Below are positions 56,785 through 64,000 of a stretch of DNA of 64,000 nucleotides, one piece after another (position 1 is the stretch's first letter; every line of letters begins with the position of its first letter). Position numbers and translations under genes: made by a program. The stretch comes from Mangrovivirga cuniculi (GTDB lineage Bacteria; Bacteroidota; Bacteroidia; Cytophagales; Cyclobacteriaceae), in NCBI RefSeq assembly GCF_005166025.1, contig NZ_CP028923.1, positions 1,242,001 to 1,306,000 on the forward strand, in the 5' to 3' direction. The notes below the pieces were generated by a model. It did not search any database. It was not told the DNA's origin and saw nothing but the letters and a program-made list of their open reading frames with translations.

Positions 56785-58053
56785 TTATTTTAAATCTCCG
56801 ACTACAACTTTAGTCCAATCGTTATTTAAAAGGTATTTTTCTACAGTATTTTTAATATCTGCGGGTGTAATTCGATCAAGATTTTCAAAATAATTATCAT
56901 AAAAGCCATAATCAAGATCATAAAAATAGAGGCTTTTAAATTTGTCCACGAGTGAATAAGGTGTATTTATAGAAGAAATAAAGTTCCCTTTTAAATAATT
57001 TATTACCGTGTCAAATTCAAATTGTTCTACTGATTCGGTAGCCAGTCTTTCCAATTCAGATTGAATTTCTTTTAAAGAATCCTCTGTTTTTTCTCTTATA
57101 ACATCCGTTCCAACTATCATATAGCCCTCGTCTTCAAGATGCATTAATCTTGAATGAACTCCATAGGTGTACCCCTTATCTTCTCGAAGATTTTTCATTA
57201 ATCGGCTACCAAAATAACCTCCAAATAATTCATTAGTAACTACCAATTTATAATAATCTTCATGCCCTCGGTCTATAATTGGTAATCCCATTCTTATTGT
57301 AGATTGCAGACTATCCGGACGGTTAATTACTATCAGGTCTGTGATCTGTTCTGGCTTTTTAATCTTTGAATTATTTGCCTTAGATACCGGTATTTTCTGC
57401 AGATGATCCTGCAGAGTAGTTAAAACATTATCACTTACCTTACCACTTAAAAATATTGCCGGGTTTCTATACATTGTCGGATGAAAGTCTATTAGATCTT
57501 CTCTGTTTATAGATTTGATCTCTTCAGGTCCGACAGTACGTCCATAAGGATGATTTTTACCAAAAAGAGAATTTTTGAAAACTTCTGCAGCTTTATATTG
57601 ATTCTTTTTTCTCTGCTGGGCGATCTGTTCTGCTTTTTGGGTCTGATATCTTTCAAGTTCGTCTTCAGGGAAAGATGGATTTATCCAGACATCAGACATT
57701 AGTTCAATAATTTCAGGAAAAAACCTTTCAAGGGTATAGCAAGACATGTGCTGTCTGTCACTCGTATTATTAAAATCCGTAAAAGCTCCGCGGCTGTCAA
57801 ACCCATCAGAAATCTGGCTGCCGGTACGACTTTTAGTTCCTTCATTTAAAAGAGATAGAGCGGTAGATGCAGCTGCCGGTTTTTGTTCAAATTTTGAACC
57901 TGAATCTGTTATGATTTCAATTTTCAACGCTTCCTGAGTATCAGAATGAACAAAAAACACAGGAGTATTTTCAAAAATGAAAGCTTCCTGTGCTTTTATA
58001 ATGTCCGGCTGAACTAAATCGTTTTTGTATGGTGCTTTAGTTCTGTCAAGCAT
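56785..58053 (-). CDS. M16-family peptidase homologue without zinc-binding motif
   Basis: 422 residues of the M16B (insulinase/processing-peptidase) fold, two alpha/beta halves. The zinc motif HxxEH is absent: its place near residue 70 reads ALSLLNEGTKSRTG. The regions of the second half that pair with a catalytic partner are kept (LREDKGYTYGVHSRL, with the Arg/Tyr used by non-catalytic subunits). It is therefore an inactive subunit that needs a catalytic M16 partner, which is not encoded in this window. No signal peptide is seen. It lies 10 bases behind porV. Confidence 0.85.
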   Translation of the reverse strand: MLDRTKAPYKNDLVQPDIIKAQEAFIFENTPVFFVHSDTQEALKIEIITDSGSKFEQKPAAASTALSLLNEGTKSRTGSQISDGFDSRGAFTDFNNTSDRQHMSCYTLERFFPEIIELMSDVWINPSFPEDELERYQTQKAEQIAQQRKKNQYKAAEVFKNSLFGKNHPYGRTVGPEEIKSINREDLIDFHPTMYRNPAIFLSGKVSDNVLTTLQDHLQKIPVSKANNSKIKKPEQITDLIVINRPDSLQSTIRMGLPIIDRGHEDYYKLVVTNELFGGYFGSRLMKNLREDKGYTYGVHSRLMHLEDEGYMIVGTDVIREKTEDSLKEIQSELERLATESVEQFEFDTVINYLKGNFISSINTPYSLVDKFKSLYFYDLDYGFYDNYFENLDRITPADIKNTVEKYLLNNDWTKVVVGDLK

Positions 58054-58063
58054 TTAATAATTT

Positions 58064-59275
58064 TTAGTCGTTATCAGTGTCCTCTTTTTCGTCGAAGTTA
58101 TATTGAAGGGTAAATCTTAAAGTCTCAGCAAGTGGGTGGTTCTGAATAGTTGGTATCAAATATGAAAAATCAATTCCAAATTTTTGGTATTCAAGACCAA
58201 GACCTAAAGTAAAATATCTTCGGTTTCCTTTCATTTCATTTTCATAGAAATAACCTGTTCGGGCGAAAAACGCATTTCTATAGGCGTATTCCATTCCAAA
58301 GGCAATTTGAAATTCCTTCATTTCCTCACTAAAACCACCCGGAGCATCGGCAAATGAACCAAACATTCCGCTTAGTAGTCCCCTGTTAGGATCTTTTCCC
58401 TCTCGTATGATTGGATCTCCTGTATTAGGGTCAAAGATTATATTGCCATTTGAATCTCTTTCATAAATAGGAGGAGTAGGAACCATTAATTTATTTAAAT
58501 CGACTGCAAAAGTAAATTTATTGTAAGGATCTATTTCTATTCCAAAAGAAGTTCCAACTCTCAGATTTGTTGGCAGCCAGTCTCTGTTGTTATCATTAGT
58601 GTATGTCATTTTTGAACCAATATTGGTTATAGCTGCGGCAAATATCCAATCAGTTGGTTTTTTCAAAAATGTAATCTCTTTATTATTATAATATCCGATA
58701 TCAACAGCAACTGAGGTACCCGGTTTGGTGTCAAAAGCGCTATTAGTGAAGTTGCCTGATAAATTCGAATGAATAAATCTGAATGAAGCACCGACACCTC
58801 TACCTTCGTTAAGCTTCCGGCTATACACTACATCTATAGCAAATTCACGAGGGCTAAATGTGCCTGACTCAGTACCGTCATCTGTTGCTAAAGGTATATC
58901 ACCAAGGTCAAAATATTTTAATGAAGCACCTAACGTGTTATTTTGATCAAGTTTTTTATAACCATTAAGGTAATAAAGCCCCATGTCGTTGATGATTTTG
59001 CTAAGCCATGGAGAATAGGAAAATGAAAAGCCCATGTCACCTTCCACAAATACAAGTTTTGCAGGGTTCCAATAAGTTGCATTGATATCCGGAGATAATG
59101 CTCCTCCGGCATCGCCCATTCCGGATGCTCTTGCATCAGGGCCAATAGTTAAAAAAGGCACTGCAGTAGTTATAACATTCCTGGTTGAATCCTGACCAGC
59201 AATGATAGCCCCCTGCGCAAAAGTTGATAAGTTAATTCCTAAAAATATGATTGGAACAAATAGGATTTTTTTCAT
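58064..59275 (-). CDS. porV: Type IX secretion system outer membrane protein PorV
   Basis: 403 residues: signal peptide (cleavage near FAQG, residue 22) and a FadL-like beta-barrel of about 14 strands, the shuttle that holds cargo between the Sov translocon and the PorU sortase. Typical early motif FLTIGPDARASGMGDAGGAL, NATYWNPAKL and the late strand pattern FGIDFSYLIPTIQNHPLAET match the PorV/LptO family. Directly behind porU, as in many Bacteroidota. The C-terminus carries a short acidic tail (EKEDTDND). Confidence 0.92.
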   Translation of the reverse strand: MKKILFVPIIFLGINLSTFAQGAIIAGQDSTRNVITTAVPFLTIGPDARASGMGDAGGALSPDINATYWNPAKLVFVEGDMGFSFSYSPWLSKIINDMGLYYLNGYKKLDQNNTLGASLKYFDLGDIPLATDDGTESGTFSPREFAIDVVYSRKLNEGRGVGASFRFIHSNLSGNFTNSAFDTKPGTSVAVDIGYYNNKEITFLKKPTDWIFAAAITNIGSKMTYTNDNNRDWLPTNLRVGTSFGIEIDPYNKFTFAVDLNKLMVPTPPIYERDSNGNIIFDPNTGDPIIREGKDPNRGLLSGMFGSFADAPGGFSEEMKEFQIAFGMEYAYRNAFFARTGYFYENEMKGNRRYFTLGLGLEYQKFGIDFSYLIPTIQNHPLAETLRFTLQYNFDEKEDTDND

Positions 59276-59307
59276 TGAAAAGTGAGTTATTCTGCGGTTA
59301 AATATAG

Positions 59308-62300
59308 TTAATTCCTCTGTAAAATCATCCGATTATAAATTTCATTTTTGGCCCCATCCCTGTAAGAACGTATGGTAATCCGATAAACGTATACCCCATC
59401 CCTGAATTTTTCAGTATTTAAAGGCAAATTTAAGTCAGCTATTTCAAGGCTATTACCTCTACTGATAATATCAGTTGTATAAGTCAGCATGCTTTCTCCC
59501 TGTATACTGTATATCTCAATTGAAATGTCAAATAATTCTCCGGGCCTGTTGTGATCGATTACAAAGGTGGTATAATCTTTTACAGGATTTGGATAGTTCC
59601 AAGCTTTATAGATCACAATACCATTTTCGTCCTTTACCCTGAAATCTAACTGAACACTTGCAAGGTTATTGAAATTGTCTCGAACTACCAGGGTTAAAGT
59701 ATGATCTCCTGGTTTAAGGCCTTCCAGTGGTAAAGAAATAGTACCTCTGGTTTCATCATCTGAAACGGCGGTATAGAACTCACTAAGCTCTATGTAAGTC
59801 GTATCATCAATTATTGCATGCGGACCAAAATCTAATGATCTATTACTTAAATTAATACCATTTTCATCTGATAATCTTGCGATCATTATGGAGGAAGAAG
59901 ATACTTCCTGGCCATTTATAAAGTCGGGCGAATTTATATATGCTTTAATTTCAGGAGCTTTTTTATCCAATTGGGGAGAAGGGTTGCTGCCTGAAATTTT
60001 TAAATTCGTATAAAATCCTGAAGCGGGGATTCCCTCTGAACTCACAGAATAAAAACTAACCTTTCCATATCCTGTTCGATAATCTATGTTTTTGGAGACT
60101 GTGAATTCGAACTCAAACTTGCCATGGACGGCATCAGTTTTTCCTTTGAAAATATAATTATCAGTTGCATTATAGGTGTACGGATCACTTTCATCCCCAA
60201 GGGTAGTTCTTGAAACCGGCTGATCAAAGATGTTAATATCTACTTTTCCGTTGAAATCCGCGTCTATTTGATTTGTTGAGGGATCAATAATTTTTCCTGA
60301 TATTCTTATTTTGGATAGTGCAGATAGTGTATCAGAGTTATTTGAAAGGTTTTTTACTTCCTCAATTTTAATTTCATTTTTGGGAACTGCCGGTTTTATT
60401 GCCGGATCGCCTAAAAGCACAAATCCTCTGCTTCCTCGATTGTCCTGATTGAGGTTTTTTGTTTCCTTAAACCATTGACCTAAGGTCATATTTCGGCTAT
60501 TTCCCTGCCTCAATACTTCCATCAAAGCTTTGTTAACTCTGAAGTTATCAGAAATACTAACCGGTCTGGTGGTCGTTAGCATTGCTATTGCTCCGCCTGC
60601 AGGGTTATATAACATTTTCTCAGCCCCGGAGTTTTTAATGGAAAATCGAAGCGTCCATACTCGCAAGTTGCTGTTACGAAAATAGTTAATTTATCAAGGT
60701 TGTTTAGCTCTGCAATTGACTCATCATCAAAGAATTCCTCATGACCCAGATTTTCCTCTCTACCATGACCCGTGTAATTAACCATTAATGCACCTTTATT
60801 CATCGCATTGATTAGTGCTTCCTTAAATTCAGGAGATCGCTGGCCACTTGGAAGAGATCTTTGAGGATAGTCGTCTAAAGCAAGTTTTTTAATATTCAGA
60901 GCAGTTTCTCCTTGTTGAAGAAATGTTCCCAGGTCGTTTATATCTTCAATATGGGCGTTAAAGTCACCGTCGTCTGCAACCATGACCACTTTGTTTTGCC
61001 AGGCTGTGGTATCAGTCGGTGAAATCGACTCGTAATATTTTACCTTCTCTAAATAATTCCTCAGAACTTCAGGATCATCAGTAGGAATTCTGCCTATTGA
61101 TATTTCCATATCATGACCCTGGCCGAATTGTTCACGCCATAATCCTTCACCTTTTTCCAGAAAACCATAATAATCATCAGAAACAAAACTATAAACAGGA
61201 TCTGTGGAATTATTCGACTGGTAAGAGGAGACTATATCACTTCCCGGACGTTTAATACCCCGGAAATCATATGATGCAGGACCAGCTAACAGTAGGTATT
61301 TTAATTTACCACCACCATTATTGTATGCGTGGTAAATATAATTTCGTATAGCTGTCACATCCTTTCTACCTAATCCATAAACGTCATAAATAGATTTTGG
61401 AGTAATTATATCAACCTGGAAGTTGTTCTTTTCATTTCTGTATTGAGCGAGATATTGAGCTTCAATCTTAAGTGAAGGGGCAGAAATTATTATGTAATCA
61501 GAATGATAGGAAGGAATTGGTTTTATGATTGTACTTTCTGCTGATTCAGGTGGTGGTAATACCTGACTTTCGTTAAAAATAATAAGTCTTTGCCCTTTGA
61601 CTACATTAATAAAGCAGTTATTGCTTTCGCATTGAGCAGTAATTTCTTTTGGATCATACCAATCATCAATTTCCCAAATCACTGAGTTTTCAGACACTTT
61701 TATTGATCCTGATTCAGTAATAAAAGAAGGAATGTTTACAGGAATATAAGTACCTGAATTGTAAGAATAGCTTATTAATCTATCGATGTAAAAACTTCCC
61801 TGACCTGAAAATGAAAAATCTACAGTAAATGATTCAGAATTTAATGTGGTTAATTCATATTCTTTATTAAAGGAGATGCCTTTATTAGCATAATTTGCAT
61901 TAGAAATCTGTGGCAGTGAAATGTTCTCGAGAATTGATCCATTCAATGAAATGTTAACTGTTGATGGATCGGTAGCTGCACTTATAAGTTCTAATCTTAG
62001 ATTATCCGATGAAATTGATCCTGTATTTATTATGGGTAAGTCGAAAGACCGGGAACTATTAGTAGTAAATAATGGATTAAAATACCAATCTTTTCCAGAT
62101 ATTAACATTTTAAACTCATCATCTTCTTCTATTTTTGCAGTAATCCACTCTGCACTTTCAATAGAATTTCCTTGTGTTTCTTCCTTAGTTATAATCTCAG
62201 CATCCGAATTGCCGGAAAAGGATATATAAACGAATGCGCTATCTGCATAAGCACTTTTATTATTAGTGACAGTATTAGTTATCGTAGAATAATAAGTTTT

Positions 62301-62648
62301 TTCAATTGCCTCTGCAAAAAAGTAAACCTCAGTTCCTTCACTAAATGAAGCCCCTTGATTTTTAATTTTTACAGGGATTTCTCTGGGCAGATTATTTTCA
62401 TCATCTATTAATTGAGGAAGAGAACCTCCTGGTAAGGCAATTATTTTTAGTTTAGCAGGATTAATGTCGTCAGGATTAATACCACTTGAAATAAGGTATT
62501 CTTGATCAATTTTATAAATACCGGTTTCAGGGATATATACTTTAAATATATTTCCTGTGAATATTGAACCAGGTAATTCCTGTCCCAGGATCAATAATGG
62601 AAAAAATAATAATATTAAAAAATGATATAATCGATCTAAAAGCCTCAT
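59308..62648 (-). CDS. porU: Type IX secretion system sortase PorU (apparent frameshift)
   Basis: A gingipain-like (C25) cysteine peptidase that cuts the C-terminal sorting domain of type IX cargo and attaches A-LPS. Signal peptide at the N-terminus, then a beta-rich pro-region, the catalytic domain with His in MVNYTGHGREE and Cys in TATCEYGRFD, an Ig-like region and a C-terminal sorting-type domain (NYPNPVKDYTTF). The frame breaks just after the Cys motif, at a five-T run on the plus strand (60632-60636). One added base gives FPLKNSGAEKMLYNPAGG and 1113 residues in all. The ATG at 62648 is preferred over a GTG at 62657. Confidence 0.92.
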
Positions 62649-62662
62649 TACCTTCACTTAAA

Positions 62663-63369
62663 TCACTGACTACTGGCTAATTGATTTTCCAGTATTGACA
62701 TTATTATATACGCCAAAAACACAAATGGTATACCTTTAACCCCCAAAATTACTAAAATAATTATACTAAGGAACAATAGCATGTATTTAAAAGCATTGGC
62801 TTTCAGGTCATAAGATTTAAATTTAAATGCTATTAAAGGTAGTTTACTAACCAGCATGAAAGAAAAAACAACCGTACTTATCATTAAAAAATGAGGGTTA
62901 CTAAACCATCCTATCCACTCTTCACTACCATTATTTATAATTAACGGTAAAGAACTAATATATATTGCGTGAGCAGGAGTTGGTAAACCAATAAAAGAAT
63001 AAGTTTGGGAATCATCGACATTAAATTTTGCCAGCCGAATTGCAGACATTATTGGTATCAGGGCAGATAAATAGGGTACCCATGAATATACCATTACATC
63101 ATCAATCAGGTGGTACATAATAAATCCGGGTAGTACCCCGAAAGATACTACATCAGCCAGACTGTCCAGTTCTTTTCCTATTGGAGAACTAACTTTTAAA
63201 AGCCGTGCTGCAAAGCCATCAAAAAAGTCCATTAATCCAGCAATCCAGATCATGTAAGCTGCCAGATCAAGCCTGTTAGAAAAGGCAAATGATATACCAA
63301 TTACTCCACAAAAAGATTTAGTGAGGTAATCGTATTTGGGATGTTTTTTACTACCTTTTTTAACAGCAT
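62663..63369 (-). CDS. pssA: CDP-diacylglycerol-serine O-phosphatidyltransferase (apparent frameshift)
   Basis: Inner-membrane enzyme making phosphatidylserine from CDP-diacylglycerol and serine, the first step toward phosphatidylethanolamine. The CDP-alcohol phosphotransferase motif is visible from DFFDGFAAR to LDSLADVVS. Six or so membrane helices follow. The true start is the ATG at 63369 (MLLKKVVKNIPNTITSLNLF). The frame breaks at the five-A run 63310-63314 (plus strand), and one added base gives LNLFCGVIGISFAFSNRLD and 235 residues. As written, only a fragment starting inside the motif would be made. One base separates it from the hydrolase gene. Confidence 0.93.
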
Positions 63370-63370
63370 A

Positions 63371-64000
63371 TCAGGCTTTTACAAATGGGTTTGAAACTTT
63401 TTCTTTTCCTATTGTTGTGGATTCTCCATGTCCGCAATAAACTGTGACATCCTCGGGTAGTGTATAGAATTTTTCTTTAATTGACTTAGCCAGGGTATCA
63501 AAATCTCCACCCGGTAAGTCAGTACGTCCAATGCTGCCATTAAATAGCACATCTCCTCCTAAAAGAACTTTTTCAATTTTATTATACAGTGCAATATGAC
63601 CCGGTGCATGGCCTGGAACATATAATACTTCAAATAAGTCGTCACCCAGCTCTACGGTATCTCCCTCTTTTAAATAAGAATCCATATCAGTAGATTCATA
63701 ATTAGCAAATCCATAAGCAGGAGCATATGTTTCTACAGCTTTTAATGTTTCTACATCATTTTCATGTCCCTCTAAATTGACGCTGTATTTTTTCTTAACA
63801 TATGCATTTCCCAGAACGTGGTCTATATGGCAATGTGTATTAATGAGCTTTTTCACCTGATAATTATTCTGAGTGATAAATTTATCAAGTATCTCCTTTT
63901 CTTCTTTTTCATAACAACCCGGATCAACAATCATACAGTCTCCATTATCATTGGCTACTACAAACGTGTTTTCATAAAATGGATTGAAAGTAAAAGTGTG
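63371..64000 (-). CDS. Metallo-beta-lactamase-fold hydrolase (glyoxalase II-like), 5' end cut
   Basis: The gene runs off the window edge: the frame is open to base 64000, giving 209 residues without the start. The zinc motif THCHIDHVLG (HxHxDH), the second His in VPGHAPGHIALY, the Asp in LLGGDVLFNGSIGR and the final His in YCGHGES all fit. It belongs to the YcbL/glyoxalase II-like group, which hydrolyses thioesters; the exact substrate is not known. It ends 1 base before pssA, so it leads the pssA-porU-porV-M16 cluster. Confidence 0.9.
   Translation of the reverse strand, partial: HTFTFNPFYENTFVVANDNGDCMIVDPGCYEKEEKEILDKFITQNNYQVKKLINTHCHIDHVLGNAYVKKKYSVNLEGHENDVETLKAVETYAPAYGFANYESTDMDSYLKEGDTVELGDDLFEVLYVPGHAPGHIALYNKIEKVLLGGDVLFNGSIGRTDLPGGDFDTLAKSIKEKFYTLPEDVTVYCGHGESTTIGKEKVSNPFVKA

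Overview
The window looks like chromosomal DNA of a Bacteroidota bacterium, most likely of the order Cytophagales. The DNA is AT-rich. It carries type IX secretion genes (porU, porV), lipoproteins with Bacteroidota-style signals and promoters of the TTTG / TAnnTTTG type. Gene starts generally lack Shine-Dalgarno sequences. Almost everything is core genome; no phage, transposase, CRISPR array or rRNA was found. One tRNA (Ala, anticodon GGC) is present.

Layout. 1-11450: a partial gene, an oligopeptidase B-like lipoprotein, a beta-barrel protein, an alkyltransferase-like protein, a Na+/solute symporter, clpS-recR, an aspartate-type aminotransferase, hldE1/rfaE1 and a TrkH/KtrB potassium channel. 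11412-12878: a small accessory patch flanked by diverged copies of the trkH 3' end, holding one AT-rich lipoprotein gene and a set of decayed dispersed repeats. 12889-18344: hemE, sdaA, a membrane protein, upp, an M42-type peptidase, hpt and adk. 18354-23739: obgE, grpE-dnaJ, a DUF4097-like protein and a subtilase lipoprotein. 23828-30452: a Nat-type ABC exporter, a histidine kinase, a 72-residue orphan, atpD-atpC and a small membrane protein. 30449-37022: pabC-pabB, an NTF2-like protein, an RluA-type pseudouridine synthase, prfC and dnaK. 37213-43377: a DinB protein, a FAD/FeS dehydrogenase, asnB, an NlpC/P60 lipoprotein and tRNA-Ala. 44058-53703: a conserved helical protein of unknown function, an XRE regulator, a TPR membrane protein, a 53-residue lipoprotein, a DUF92 protein, a 1341-residue TPR protein and threonine aldolase. 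53684-64000: a DMT transporter, rarA, a TPM-like secreted protein, then a minus-strand cluster of an M16 peptidase homologue, porV, porU, pssA and a metallo-beta-lactamase-fold hydrolase cut by the window edge.

Three points stand out. (1) grpE-dnaJ and dnaK share an upstream element of identical geometry: the inverted repeat TGACA-N3-TGTCA, exactly 13 bp, then TGGCA-N6-TTGA. This resembles a sigma-54 -24/-12 promoter with a bound-activator or repressor palindrome and suggests one heat-shock control circuit for the whole DnaK machine. (2) DnaJ has lost all four cysteines of zinc site I but keeps site II. (3) Eleven genes, several of them normally essential or conserved (dnaK, pssA, porU, rarA, upp, hldE1), carry twelve one-base deletions. 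Most lie in short homopolymer runs and each is fully repaired by a single inserted base. This is best read as sequencing error, so those genes are annotated here as single full-length CDSs.
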